A stretch of DNA of 64,000 bases from an uncultured Sulfitobacter sp. (GTDB lineage Bacteria; Pseudomonadota; Alphaproteobacteria; Rhodobacterales; Rhodobacteraceae), in assembly GCF_947500075.1 (NCBI RefSeq), contig NZ_CANMQS010000002.1:186001-250000 (forward strand), given 5' to 3'. The notes under the pieces are model-generated. The model worked only from the letters and a program-made list of their open reading frames with translations, was not told the DNA's origin and made no database searches. Shown here one piece after another: positions 1 through 10,174 of this stretch. The position numbers were made by a program, and so were the translations under genes. Position 1 is the first letter of the stretch. Every line of letters starts with the position of its first letter.

Positions 1-197
1 CGGGGGGCTGTCATCTCTTCGGGTTCCATCGCCATCATATCGGTCAGGAACTGCCGCATCAGGTCCGGGTTGAACCGTTCCAGCGGTGGCAGATCGAACT
101 GCGCTGTCCGCCGGAGTTGCCTGCTGCCGTCGGCATAACGGTACAGGACCGTCCCGATCTGGATGTGGTCTTCGATGTCCAAAGTCCGTGTTCCCAT
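1..197 (-). CDS. Hypothetical protein, N-terminal part only (runs off window start)
   Basis: Open minus-strand frame from ATG at 197: MGTRTLDIEDHIQIGTVLYRYADGSRQLRRTAQFDLPPLERFNPDLMRQFL... Confidence 0.55.
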   Translation of the reverse strand, partial: MGTRTLDIEDHIQIGTVLYRYADGSRQLRRTAQFDLPPLERFNPDLMRQFLTDMMAMEPEEMTAP

Positions 198-324
198 TCC
201 CACCCGCGTGAAGCCTTAGCCTAACGGGATGTTGGCCTTGCGTCTGCCCTCAAGTTGGGAATCGCTCTGCGCACCCACGACAGGCGGGCAGGGGGCGTGG
301 GGTGAAAGCCGGAAGTGGGGCCGA

Positions 325-939
325 TCAGGACTGCACGGTGAAATCTGCCGCGCGCCCTTCGTTCAGGACGACATCTGCGTTACGCATATCATTCCCCTCG
401 GCCCGTGCGGTGGCGTCGGCGGGGGACAGGCCGTGATTGCGCCAGCGTTCCACAAGCCGCGCGTGCAGCGTGGCGCGCGGCACATCAAGGCGGACGGTCA
501 GATCGAACAAGCCGTCAAGTTCCGACCAAGGGGCGCGGTTCAGCAGCAGGTAATTGCCTTCGATCAGCAAAACCCGCGTGTCCGCACTGACCGCAGCCCC
601 ATCTGGCACCGTCTTGTCTGCCTCCCGGTCAAAGGTGGGATAGGTGATTGTGGTGTCTGACCTCAGACGACGCACCAGTGCTGCGAAAGCCGCAGCATCA
701 AAGGTCTCAGGCGCGCCTTTGCGTTCCAGCAGGCCAAGAGGGATCAGTTCGGCATTATCAAGGTGAAACCCGTCCATCGGTACAACCGCCGCTGGAAGCC
801 GCAGGCCCTGCGCAAGCGCTTCCGCGATGGTGGATTTGCCAGAGCCGGGAGGACCCGCAATCCCGATCAGGATCCGCGACTTTCCTTCGGCACAGCGTTC
901 GATTTCCGAAAGGAGCTGGGCTTGCGTGACAAGGGGCAT
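325..939 (-). CDS. P-loop nucleoside/sugar kinase (uridine kinase/phosphoribulokinase-like, FrcK-type)
   Basis: Walker A GPPGSGKST; position at the end of the polyol cluster; abuts the PfkB kinase. Confidence 0.8.
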   Translation of the reverse strand: MPLVTQAQLLSEIERCAEGKSRILIGIAGPPGSGKSTIAEALAQGLRLPAAVVPMDGFHLDNAELIPLGLLERKGAPETFDAAAFAALVRRLRSDTTITYPTFDREADKTVPDGAAVSADTRVLLIEGNYLLLNRAPWSELDGLFDLTVRLDVPRATLHARLVERWRNHGLSPADATARAEGNDMRNADVVLNEGRAADFTVQS

Positions 940-1881
940 CTAGGTGTCGCTCCCGTTTAACTCATGTGCCCAGGGCGGATTGGCCCCGGCGCGGGACACG
1001 GTGATGGCAGCGACCTGCGCCCCAAGGGTCAGGGCATCGTGCATCTGCGCGGCAGTGATGTCAGCCCAGCGGTCTTTGCGCAGCCACCCCGCCTGCGACA
1101 GCGACGCCAGAACACCTGCGTTAAAGGTGTCGCCGGCCCCGACGGTATCGACGATCTGCGCGGGACGTGCGGGCACATGAACCTCTGTACCATTGCGCAG
1201 ATAAGCAGTTGCCCCTTGCGCGCCCTGCGTCAGGATGACGGTCCGCGCACCAAGGTCCAGCAACGCCCGCGATTTTTGCGGATGCGTGTCAGCGCCGGGA
1301 ACGATCCAGTCGAGGTCTTCGTCAGAGATTTTCACAATGTCCGCCTGCGCGATCATCCCCTCCAGCCGATCCCGGTAGCGGGTCGCATCAGCGATGAACC
1401 CCGGTCGGATGTTGGGATCCAGCATGACCAGACGGTCGGACCCTTCCTTTGCCAGCAAAGCCGCATAGGCGTCTGCACCGGGCTCACAAGCCAGGCTGAT
1501 CCCGCCGAAATAGAGCGCGGATACCTCTGGCTGAAGGGCCGGCAGGTCGGATGGGGTCAGCATGCGACCGGCAGAATTCTCATCCATGAAGGTATAGCGC
1601 GCCTGCCCGTCGGTCAGTTGCACAAAGGCAAGGGTCGTCGGCCGCGCGCTGTAGATGACATGCGCGGTATCCACCCCTGATTGCGTCAGGGCGGTGGTCA
1701 GTTGCTGGCCGAACATGTCCTGCGAAAGCCCGCTGAGAAGCCCGGCCGTTGCCCCCAGACGCCCCAGCGCGATGGCCGTGTTGAAGACCGCACCGCCACA
1801 ATGCGGCACAAAGCCCGAAGCGCCCGAAACCGTTGGTTCGGGGATCATGTCGATCAGCGCTTCGCCGCAGCATAGGATCAT
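940..1881 (-). CDS. PfkB-family carbohydrate kinase, probable fructokinase
   Basis: PfkB signature DTVGAGDTFNAG; N-terminal CGEALIDMIP. Confidence 0.88.
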   Translation of the reverse strand: MILCCGEALIDMIPEPTVSGASGFVPHCGGAVFNTAIALGRLGATAGLLSGLSQDMFGQQLTTALTQSGVDTAHVIYSARPTTLAFVQLTDGQARYTFMDENSAGRMLTPSDLPALQPEVSALYFGGISLACEPGADAYAALLAKEGSDRLVMLDPNIRPGFIADATRYRDRLEGMIAQADIVKISDEDLDWIVPGADTHPQKSRALLDLGARTVILTQGAQGATAYLRNGTEVHVPARPAQIVDTVGAGDTFNAGVLASLSQAGWLRKDRWADITAAQMHDALTLGAQVAAITVSRAGANPPWAHELNGSDT

Positions 1882-1913
1882 GGGTGTCCCCCTCTTGACG
1901 CAGTAATCAGATC

Positions 1914-3416
1914 TTACGCAGATAGATATGCCGCAACTGCGTTCTCAAATCCATCGGACCAGATCAGATTGAGCCACGATGCAAAGGCCTGCGCAAATGC
2001 CACGTTGTCAGAGAGATCGCCATAATATTGGCGCTGGGCCAGCCAATGCGCCGGGTCCGATCTGGCGGCCAGGGCTGTCGCCTGCACGTCATCCCAGAAG
2101 GGATCGTTTGCTGCGATCACACCGCCGTCTTCGCGTGTGCCTGCACACATGCGGGCCCACGCGGCCTCCACCAATGCAAGACCCCGGACAGATGTGCCCG
2201 CAGCAATGCCATCCCGGATGGAGGGAATGATGAACCCCGGATGCCGCGCTGTGCCGTCAAAAGCCACACGCCGGGTGGTGTCGACAATGCGCGGATTGCT
2301 GAAGCGGGTCTTGATCAGGTCGAAATAGCCCGCAGGGGACATGCCCGGAACGGGTGTCAGATGCGGCAGGATTTCGTGCGATGTGACCCGGTCAAACAAC
2401 TGCCGGATGGTGTCGTTCTCCATACAGCCCGCAATCGTGTCGATGGACAAAAGCTCACCCGCATTTGCGATGATCTGATGTCCGCCATTCAGCACGCGGA
2501 TTTTCATGGCCTCGAAATCATGCACGTCCGTGGTAAAGGTCGCGCCCACCCGGTCCCAATCGGGGCGGCCCGCGCAGAAATCATCCTCAATCACCCATTG
2601 GCGGAAGTTCTCATGGGTGACGGGGGCGGCATCATCCACCCCCAGCGCCTGCACCAGCGCGAGTTCGGTGGGGCCGGTCGCCGGGACGATGCAATCCACC
2701 ATGGAGTTCGGGAACGTGCACTGCGCATCAATCCAGGCCGCCAGATCGGGATCGGTCAGCCGGGCGAGAGAGACAACAGTCTTGCGCAGGATCGCGCCAT
2801 TGCCTTGCAGATTGTCACAGCACATGCAGGTGAAAGGTCCCGTCCCATCGGCGCGCCTGCGCCCCAGCGCGGCAATCATTGCGCCAAAGGCGGTTCTTGG
2901 TTGCGTTGGATTGGCAATGTCATGGGTGATGTCGGGGTGGGTCGCGTCAAAGTCCTTGGTGGCAGGGTCGACGTAGTAGCCCCCTTCGGTCACAGTCAGC
3001 GCCACGATGCGGATGTCCGGCTGGGCCATCCGATCAATCAGGGCGGCGTTGTGGTCCTGCACCTCAATGAAATCCAGCATGGAGCCTGTGATCTCAACCG
3101 TTGTGGTCTCAGGCGCGAGTTCGATCAGGGTCGTCAGGTAATCCTGCCGCTGCAATTTCTCCCGTTGGACCGCATCGCCGGGGCGTACGCCAGCGCCCAC
3201 AATGCCCCAATCCAAGGCCTGACCCTGCTGCATCAAGCGGTGCAGATACCATGCCTGATGGGCACGGTGAAAATTGCCCAGACCGATGTGCAGGATGCCC
3301 GCCTGCATATCCGCGCGGTCATAGCCGGGGCGCAGCACATCCACGGGCAGCGTGGGCAGAGCCTCAAGCGTCAGTTTGGGGGCAGGGCGGCCTGTCATCT
3401 GATCTTCCATCAGCAC
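1914..3416 (-). CDS. mtlK: Mannitol 2-dehydrogenase family (polyol dehydrogenase)
   Basis: HIGLGNFHRAHQAWYL N-terminus and KIRVLNGGHQ motif typical of the long-chain mannitol dehydrogenase family. Confidence 0.88.
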   Translation of the reverse strand: MLMEDQMTGRPAPKLTLEALPTLPVDVLRPGYDRADMQAGILHIGLGNFHRAHQAWYLHRLMQQGQALDWGIVGAGVRPGDAVQREKLQRQDYLTTLIELAPETTTVEITGSMLDFIEVQDHNAALIDRMAQPDIRIVALTVTEGGYYVDPATKDFDATHPDITHDIANPTQPRTAFGAMIAALGRRRADGTGPFTCMCCDNLQGNGAILRKTVVSLARLTDPDLAAWIDAQCTFPNSMVDCIVPATGPTELALVQALGVDDAAPVTHENFRQWVIEDDFCAGRPDWDRVGATFTTDVHDFEAMKIRVLNGGHQIIANAGELLSIDTIAGCMENDTIRQLFDRVTSHEILPHLTPVPGMSPAGYFDLIKTRFSNPRIVDTTRRVAFDGTARHPGFIIPSIRDGIAAGTSVRGLALVEAAWARMCAGTREDGGVIAANDPFWDDVQATALAARSDPAHWLAQRQYYGDLSDNVAFAQAFASWLNLIWSDGFENAVAAYLSA

Positions 3417-4180
3417 ACCCAGTTCCCACCATCAACGCCGTATGTCTGCCCGACGATATAGCTGGCATCATCGCTTGCCAGAAACACAGCCATGCCGGTC
3501 AGGTCCTCAGCGGCGCCCATCCGGCCAAAGGGCACGGCTGCACCCACTTCGGCTTTCTTCTGGCCCGGTGCCTTGCCTTCATACTTGGCAAAGAGCGCAT
3601 CCACGCCGTCCCAATGCGCGCCCTCGACCACACCGGGGGCAATGGCGTTCACGTTGATGCCATGCTGGATCAGGTTCAATCCGGCCGATTGCGTCAGGCT
3701 GATCACGGCGGCTTTGCTGGCGCAATAGACCGCAACAAGGCTTTCGCCGCGCCGTCCGGCCTGACTGGCCATGTTGATGATCCGCCCCTTGATGCCCCGC
3801 TCGATCATGTGGCGGGCAACGGCTTGCAGGGTGAAAAGCGTGCCGCTGACGTTCACGGCAAAGACCCGGTCGAAATCGCTGCGGGTGATCTCTTCAACCG
3901 GGGCGGCGGTGAAAAGGGCCGCGTTGTTGATCAGGATGTCGATCTGGCCGAAGGCATCGGTGGTGGTGGCGATGGCGGCATCAATGCTGTCCTGACGGGC
4001 GACGTCCATCTCGACCGCGATGGCCGCATCGCCAATTTCTGCCGCGACCTGCGTGGCCTGCATCAGATCGATGTCCGCGATTGCGACCCGCGCGCCTTCC
4101 GCCGCATAGGCTTGCGCAAACGCCCGGCCAATGCCCCGCGCAGCCCCCGTGATCAGGGCCGTTTTCCCGCCAAGCCGCAT
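3410..4180 (-). CDS. smoS: SDR-family sorbitol dehydrogenase
   Basis: SDR motifs TGAARGIG, NNAA, YCASKAAV; sits between the ABC transporter and mtlK as in smo clusters. Confidence 0.85.
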   Translation of the reverse strand: MRLGGKTALITGAARGIGRAFAQAYAAEGARVAIADIDLMQATQVAAEIGDAAIAVEMDVARQDSIDAAIATTTDAFGQIDILINNAALFTAAPVEEITRSDFDRVFAVNVSGTLFTLQAVARHMIERGIKGRIINMASQAGRRGESLVAVYCASKAAVISLTQSAGLNLIQHGINVNAIAPGVVEGAHWDGVDALFAKYEGKAPGQKKAEVGAAVPFGRMGAAEDLTGMAVFLASDDASYIVGQTYGVDGGNWVC

Positions 4181-4182
4181 GT

Positions 4183-5184
4183 TCAGAGCCTCAGACCGTC
4201 AGCGCCGAATTTGTGCATCTCATCCAGACGTGGATTGAGGTGGATGGTGTCGCCATGTGTGAGGCTGACATCGCCAATGGCCCGGACCGTGATCGTTTCG
4301 GCCAGACCGGTGTTGTGGATGTGAAAGAACGTGTCGGAGCCAAGGTGCTCTGCCACGCCTACTGTGCCCTGCCATGTGCCGCCGTCCTCAACCACGTCGA
4401 TATGTTCGGGCCGGATGCCGATGGTATGCGCGCCGTGTTCCGTGGCCGCTGCCCCTTCGATCAGGTTCATCTTGGGCGAGCCGATGAAACCCGCAACAAA
4501 GGTGTTGCGCGGTGCGCGGTAGAGTTCCAGCGGGGAGCCGACCTGCTCAATCACACCAGCCTGCAACACGACGATCTTGTCGGCCATGGTCATGGCTTCG
4601 ACCTGATCATGGGTGACATAGATCATCGTTGTATCCAGCTTCTTGTGAAGCTCGGAGATTTCCATGCGCATGCCCACACGCAGGGCCGCATCAAGGTTCG
4701 ACAAGGGCTCATCAAACAGGAATGCCGCAGGTTCACGCACAATGGCGCGGCCAATGGCAACGCGCTGGCGCTGGCCACCCGACAACTGTCCGGGGCGACG
4801 GTCAAGGTAGTCCGTCAGGTTCAGCACGCTCGCCGCGCCTTCGACCCGGCGGTTGATCTCTGCCGGGTCCAGCTTCGCCATCTTCAGCGGGAAGGCGATG
4901 TTCTTGCGCACCGACATATGCGGGTAGAGCGCGTAGGACTGGAACACCATCGCCAGACCACGCTTGGCCGGAACCAGATCGGTGGCGTCTTTTCCGTCGA
5001 TCTCGATATGACCCGTCGTGATGTCCTCCAGCCCTGCAATGAGGCGCAGAAGCGTGGATTTGCCGCAACCCGACGGGCCGACGAAGACCGTGAACTCACC
5101 GTCCTGAATGGTCAGGTCCAGCGGCGGGATGACTTGGGTTTCACCAAAGCTCTTGGTGACTTGCTTGAGTTGTATCTGTCCCAC
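4183..5184 (-). CDS. smoK: Sugar/polyol ABC transporter ATP-binding protein (UgpC/MalK type)
   Basis: [35 protein letters not shown] start chosen at 5184 ([13 protein letters not shown]); the longer ORF to 5940 reads through the permease gene out of frame. Confidence 0.88.
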   Translation of the reverse strand: MGQIQLKQVTKSFGETQVIPPLDLTIQDGEFTVFVGPSGCGKSTLLRLIAGLEDITTGHIEIDGKDATDLVPAKRGLAMVFQSYALYPHMSVRKNIAFPLKMAKLDPAEINRRVEGAASVLNLTDYLDRRPGQLSGGQRQRVAIGRAIVREPAAFLFDEPLSNLDAALRVGMRMEISELHKKLDTTMIYVTHDQVEAMTMADKIVVLQAGVIEQVGSPLELYRAPRNTFVAGFIGSPKMNLIEGAAATEHGAHTIGIRPEHIDVVEDGGTWQGTVGVAEHLGSDTFFHIHNTGLAETITVRAIGDVSLTHGDTIHLNPRLDEMHKFGADGLRL

Positions 5185-5195
5185 AGGTCTATCTC

Positions 5196-6032
5196 CTACT
5201 TCACGGCGCCGAAGGTCAGGCCCCGGACAAGTTGTTTCTGGCTGAACCAGCCAAGGATGAGGATCGGCGCGATGGCCATGGTCGAGGCCGCGCTGAGTTT
5301 CGCGAAGAACAATCCCTCCGGAGAGGAATAGCTGGCGATGAAGGCCGTAAGCGGTGCGGCTTTGGCGGCGGTGAGGTTGAGGGTCCAGAACGCTTCGTTC
5401 CAGGCCAGAATGAAGTTCAGCAAGAGCGTCGAGGCGATGCCGGGAATGGCCATCGGCGTCAGCACGTAAAGGAGTTCTTCCTTCAGGCCCGCACCGTCCA
5501 TCCGGGCGGCTTCCAATATCTCGCCGGGGATCTCCTTGAAGTAGGTGTAGAGCATCCAGATGATGATCGGCAGGTTGATCAGCATCAGGACGATCACCAG
5601 CCCGGCGCGGCTGTCCAGCAGACCCATCTGGATGAACAGAAGGTAGATGGGATAGAGCACGCCAACCGCCGGAAGCATCTTGGTGGAGAGCATCCACAGC
5701 AGGATGTCCTTGGTCCGCTTGGACGGCACGAAGGCCATCGACCACGCGGCAGGAACCGCGATGATGCAGCCCAGAATGGTGGACCCGCCCGCAATGATGA
5801 TCGAATTCCACAGGAACCGGCCATAGTTGGAGCGTTCCATCACCACGCTGTAGTTCTCCAGCGTCCAGTCGAAGCCGAGGAATATGGGTGGCGAGGCAAT
5901 TGCCTGCGCCTCGGTCTTGAAGCTGGTGAGGATGGTCCACAGGATCGGGAAGAAGATCAGCAACCCGATGGCCCAGGCAAAAGTGGTGTTCATCAGCTTA
6001 CGGCGGGGGGAAACAGCACGTGCCATGATCAA
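5196..6032 (-). CDS. smoG: Carbohydrate ABC transporter permease (MalG type)
   Basis: EAA loop [25 protein letters not shown]; multiple TM segments. Confidence 0.87.
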   Translation of the reverse strand: MIMARAVSPRRKLMNTTFAWAIGLLIFFPILWTILTSFKTEAQAIASPPIFLGFDWTLENYSVVMERSNYGRFLWNSIIIAGGSTILGCIIAVPAAWSMAFVPSKRTKDILLWMLSTKMLPAVGVLYPIYLLFIQMGLLDSRAGLVIVLMLINLPIIIWMLYTYFKEIPGEILEAARMDGAGLKEELLYVLTPMAIPGIASTLLLNFILAWNEAFWTLNLTAAKAAPLTAFIASYSSPEGLFFAKLSAASTMAIAPILILGWFSQKQLVRGLTFGAVK

Positions 6033-6895
6033 GCGTCCAGGTTCTTGCCGACGATCCGCATCAGGAAGATCGCGACGATGTTTGCAAGGATGATGGCGTA
6101 AACACCACCGGCGGAGCCGAGGCCGACGTTCTGGCTTTCCAGCACACGCTGGAAGATCAGGTAGGACAGCGTGCGGGTGCCGAAGGCGCCGCCCGTGGTC
6201 ACAAAGATCTCGGCGAAAATGGCCAGAAGGAAGATCGTCTGGATCAGGATCACAACGGTCATGGCCCGGCTGAGGTGCGGCAGGATGATGTAGAAGAAGC
6301 GCTTGAGCTTGGGCGCGCCGTCCATTTCAGCGGCTTCCAGCTGTTCGCTGTCCAGCGACTGAACCGCCGTCAGCAGGATCAGGGTGGCAAACGGCAGCCA
6401 CTGCCAGCTTACAATCATGATGATAGAGGGCAGGGAGGCATCTGAAAGCCAGCTCACAGGATCTGCGCCAAAGAACCGCCACAGATGGGCGAAGAGGCCG
6501 TTCACCGGATCCATGAACATGTTCTTCCACACAAGTGCAGAGACAGTCGGCATCACAAAGAACGGGGCGATGACCAGTATCCGGACGACCCCCTGGCCCC
6601 ACATGGGCTGGTCCAGCAGCAGTGCCAGCAGGACCCCGAAAACCACGGTAATGGCAAGAACGCCCAAAACGATCACAAGCGTTGTCTGCACAGCCGGCCA
6701 GAAGGCGCTGGACGTGACGAACCGGGTGTAGTTGTCAAACCCGGCGAAGCCCAGATCACCGCCGCGCAGCGGCAGATATTTCCGGAAAGAAAACCACAGG
6801 GTCATGATCAGCGGCACCAGCATCCAGCCCAGAAGCAGGATCACAGCGGGGGCCATCATAACGCGGGCAGCGGATCGGGAAGCCTTCGTAGCCAT
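6029..6895 (-). CDS. smoF: Carbohydrate ABC transporter permease (MalF type)
   Basis: EAAEMDGAPKLKRFFYIILPHL loop; overlaps the next permease by 4 nt. Confidence 0.87.
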   Translation of the reverse strand: MATKASRSAARVMMAPAVILLLGWMLVPLIMTLWFSFRKYLPLRGGDLGFAGFDNYTRFVTSSAFWPAVQTTLVIVLGVLAITVVFGVLLALLLDQPMWGQGVVRILVIAPFFVMPTVSALVWKNMFMDPVNGLFAHLWRFFGADPVSWLSDASLPSIIMIVSWQWLPFATLILLTAVQSLDSEQLEAAEMDGAPKLKRFFYIILPHLSRAMTVVILIQTIFLLAIFAEIFVTTGGAFGTRTLSYLIFQRVLESQNVGLGSAGGVYAIILANIVAIFLMRIVGKNLDA

Positions 6896-7019
6896 TGGAC
6901 AGTTCTCCTCCGTGAACAGGAAGCCGATGTGCAGCCCTGTTGTCAGACGACTTTAATGGAACGGGAGTAGGGAACCGGAGGGCAGCGACACATGCCGCCC
7001 TCCGGAAGGTCGCGCAGGC

Positions 7020-8336
7020 TTAGCGGTAGCCCGCAGCTTCCATTGCTTCGTTGGTGATGGCCTGAGCCTTCGCCAGTGCCTCCTCAACGGTCTGCTGACC
7101 GGCATAGGCGGCGGAGAATTCCTGGCTTACCTCGGTGGCGATGCCTGCAAACTCCGGAATGGCGGCGAACTGGATGCCGACATAGGGGCTTGGTTCAACC
7201 GTGGAGTCGGTGGGGTCTGCGGACAGGATGGAATCCAGTGTCATTTTTGCGAATGGCACCTTCTGGTACTCGGGGTTCTCATAGAGAGACGTCCGCGCAC
7301 CCGGAGGGACGTTTGCCCAGCCTTCGTTGGCCGCAACAAGCTCGATGTAGTCCTTGGATGTGGCCCACTCGATGAACTGCTTGGCTTCTGCTTCCTGCTC
7401 GGTGCCTGCTGGAATGCCCAGCGCCCATGCCCAGAGCCAGTTGGAGCGTTTGCCCAGACCGGTATCGGGTGCCAGCGCGAAACCGACGCTGTCGGCCACG
7501 GTGGAATCGTCAGGGTTGGTCACAAAGGAGGCCGCAACCGTTGCGTCGATCCACATGCCACATTTGCCCTGCTGGAACAGATTGAGGTTCTCGTTGAAGC
7601 CGTTGGTTGCGTAACCGGCGGGGCCGGAGGCGTCCATCATGCTCTTGTAGAAGTTCAGCGTGTTCGCCCACTGCTCTGTGTCGAACTGTGCATTCCAGTC
7701 TTCGTCGAACCAGCGTGCGCCAAAGGAGTTGGACATCGCTGTGATGAAGGCGCCGCCCTCACCCCAACCGGCCTTGCCGCGCAGGCAGATGCCGTTGATC
7801 TCATTGTCGCGGTCGGTCATGGCCGCTGCGGCCTCTGCGATGAACTCCCATGTTGGCGCGTCTGGCATTTCCATGCCTGCTGCTTCCATCAAATCCGTGC
7901 GGTACATGATCATGGAGCTTTCGCCGTAGAACGGTGCCGCAAAGAGCGTACCTTCGTGGGACAAGCCACCTGCCATGGCGGGCAGAATGTCGCCCACGTC
8001 ATATTCAGCAGACAGATCATCGAGCGGGACGAGCCAGCCATTGGCACCCCAGATGGGGGTCTCGTACATGCCGATGGTCATGATATCGAACTGGCCACCT
8101 TTGGTGGTGATGTCCGTGGTCACACGCTGGCGAAGGACGTTTTCTTCGAGCGTCACCCACTCTACGGCAATGCCGGTCGCTTCGGTAAAGTTGTCTGTGT
8201 AGCCCTGCATGCGGATCATGTCGCCGTTGTTCACGGTCGCGATAGTGATCGTTTTGGAATGGCCGTCGGCGAAAGCGCCACTTGCTGTGATCAGCGCGAG
8301 CGCCGTCGCAGCACCTAAAGTGCTTTTCAAAGACAT
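7020..8336 (-). CDS. smoE: Extracellular sorbitol/mannitol-type solute-binding protein
   Basis: Signal peptide MSLKSTLGAATALALITASGAFA; family 1 solute-binding protein; heads the transporter operon. Confidence 0.87.
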   Translation of the reverse strand: MSLKSTLGAATALALITASGAFADGHSKTITIATVNNGDMIRMQGYTDNFTEATGIAVEWVTLEENVLRQRVTTDITTKGGQFDIMTIGMYETPIWGANGWLVPLDDLSAEYDVGDILPAMAGGLSHEGTLFAAPFYGESSMIMYRTDLMEAAGMEMPDAPTWEFIAEAAAAMTDRDNEINGICLRGKAGWGEGGAFITAMSNSFGARWFDEDWNAQFDTEQWANTLNFYKSMMDASGPAGYATNGFNENLNLFQQGKCGMWIDATVAASFVTNPDDSTVADSVGFALAPDTGLGKRSNWLWAWALGIPAGTEQEAEAKQFIEWATSKDYIELVAANEGWANVPPGARTSLYENPEYQKVPFAKMTLDSILSADPTDSTVEPSPYVGIQFAAIPEFAGIATEVSQEFSAAYAGQQTVEEALAKAQAITNEAMEAAGYR

Positions 8337-8404
8337 CCGGTATCCTCCCTGATTGGATGTTATCGTCCTACGCTAGAGGGAAGGTGTACGCGGCGTCAAT
8401 ATAA

Positions 8405-8422
8405 ATTTTACGCGCGTAAAAT
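8405..8422. promoter_or_regulatory. Candidate operator: perfect 18-bp palindrome ATTTTACGCGCGTAAAAT upstream of the binding-protein gene
   Basis: Perfect palindrome in the gap between smoE start (8336) and the LacI gene end (8432); central CG as in LacI-family operators. Confidence 0.7.
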
Positions 8423-8431
8423 ATTTCTTGC

Positions 8432-9457
8432 TCAGGCGGAATCCCGCAAAATCAATGTGCCTTCCAAACGTGTGCTTTTCCATGGGGATACATGGCCGTC
8501 GATGGCGGCAAACAGCGCCTCCGCTGCACTTTTGGAAACCGCGTCATACTTGTGAGAGATCGTGGTCAGGGGGGGGCAGGTATACCGCGAATGCGGATGT
8601 CCGTCTTGCCCCGCGACCCGAATCGAGCAGCCTTCGGCATGCCCGACACGCAGGCCCCGCTCATAACATGCGGTCAGCAACCCAATCGCCAAACGGTCGT
8701 TGCTGCACAGAATGGTATTGGTTGAAAACCGCCCCTCGGACAGGGCCTCATGCCCGCCAACACGCCCGATCTCTTCAAATCCCCAACCTTCGCCAGCAAC
8801 GGAAATGACCTGCGGCGCGTGGCCAAACCCCTCCATCGCGGTGAGATAGCTCTGGCGGCGGCGATGGGCGTTGGGGTTGGCAGGGGTCTTCATCTCGAAA
8901 AAGCAGGGCGGCTCACCGGTGCGGCACAGGTAATCGGTGATGTGGGTGGTGAACTGCGCATTGTCCGAGCCGACAAAGGCGATGCCGAATTCTTCGACGT
9001 TGCTGTCAAAAATGAGGGTGGGAATATCGTCGCAGAACTTCTCAAGCACCTTGCGGTCCGATGCGCGCCCAAGAGGGGCCAGCAGGACACCGGCGGGTTT
9101 GAGGGACCGCAGATGTTCCAGCACTTCCACCTCCAACGCCGCACTGCCATGGGCGCTGAACAGCGACGGGCGGTAGCCTGCGTCGATGCAGCGGCTCTCC
9201 AGACTACGGGCGATCTCGGCAAAGTAAGGGTCGGAGATCAGCGGCACGACGATCCCGATGTTCTTGGTCAGCTTGCGGTTCTGGTTCATCGCAAAGATGT
9301 TGGGCCGGTAGTCGTATTTCTCGATCGCGATCTCAATGCGCTGGCGGGTGCTGGGCCGGACGCTGTCGGGATCGTGGAAATACTTCGACACCGTGGGGCG
9401 GGAGATCCCGCTGGCGGCGGCAAACTCTTCCATGTTCTTGATCTTGGGCTGTGCCAC
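8432..9457 (-). CDS. LacI-family transcriptional regulator
   Basis: HTH KNMEEFAAASGISRPTVSKYFHDPDSVRPSTRQRI; GTG start at 9457 proposed (ORF is open to 9517). Confidence 0.88.
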   Translation of the reverse strand: MAQPKIKNMEEFAAASGISRPTVSKYFHDPDSVRPSTRQRIEIAIEKYDYRPNIFAMNQNRKLTKNIGIVVPLISDPYFAEIARSLESRCIDAGYRPSLFSAHGSAALEVEVLEHLRSLKPAGVLLAPLGRASDRKVLEKFCDDIPTLIFDSNVEEFGIAFVGSDNAQFTTHITDYLCRTGEPPCFFEMKTPANPNAHRRRQSYLTAMEGFGHAPQVISVAGEGWGFEEIGRVGGHEALSEGRFSTNTILCSNDRLAIGLLTACYERGLRVGHAEGCSIRVAGQDGHPHSRYTCPPLTTISHKYDAVSKSAAEALFAAIDGHVSPWKSTRLEGTLILRDSA

Positions 9458-9681
9458 GGTCACTCCAACACATTCGTGATTTTTCCCTATAGTCAGAATT
9501 TCCTTGCCGCGCGTCAATTATTAACTTTGCATTGCAAAGAATGGGTTGGAGACTTCGCCTGCTCGCCCATTTGTGAGCGTTCCAGCCTCGGAATCCGGTG
9601 TGCGGATACTATATTCCTGCGGGGAGCGGGCGTGCCTTCCAGGTCCGCATGAAACGAGAATGCCTGAAAGGAGAATGCAAT

Positions 9682-10170
9682 ATGACGTCCCCTTTTCTGA
9701 CCCGCCGGCGTCTGATGGCCACGGGCAGTGCCGCCGTGATGACCGCAGGCGCTGGCCTTGTGTCCCCCGCACAGGCGCAGGGCATCGCCCCGACGCCCAC
9801 CATGCGCGGTGGTGCCAACAACTATCGTCCCGGTGCGCCAATTGTCGAACGGATCGGCGGCGGCGGGTTCTGGATGACCGGCACCGTGCGCCGCGCGGGT
9901 GACGGTATGCCGCTGACAGGTCAGCGCATCCAGATCTGGGCCCATACCACCGAAGGGCATGAACGCGATCCTGAAAGCCACGGCGCGACCCTCACGGATC
10001 AGAATGGCGTCTTCCGTCTGGAAATGCCCCAGATCGTCCCCGCCTTCGGGCAACCGCATGGCCATCTGGCCTACGACAGCGGTGATTTTGAGACAGTCTT
10101 TCTGCGTCCGGTGATGCCAAGCGCGAAAGACACCAGCCTCAACGTGGATTTTGTGCTGAAGCCGGTCTGA
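9682..10170 (+). CDS. Tat-exported intradiol ring-cleavage dioxygenase-like protein
   Basis: TRRRLMATGSAAVMTAGAGLVSPAQA Tat signal; IWAHTTEGH...TDQNGVFRLEMP...PHGHL resembles the intradiol core; RBS-like GGAGA before ATG 9682. Confidence 0.65.
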   Translation: MTSPFLTRRRLMATGSAAVMTAGAGLVSPAQAQGIAPTPTMRGGANNYRPGAPIVERIGGGGFWMTGTVRRAGDGMPLTGQRIQIWAHTTEGHERDPESHGATLTDQNGVFRLEMPQIVPAFGQPHGHLAYDSGDFETVFLRPVMPSAKDTSLNVDFVLKPV

Positions 10171-10174
10171 CCCC

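Noticed and set aside
2028-3461. 477-aa plus-strand ORF opposite mtlK
   Set aside because: Antisense shadow; mtlK on the minus strand has strong family motifs.
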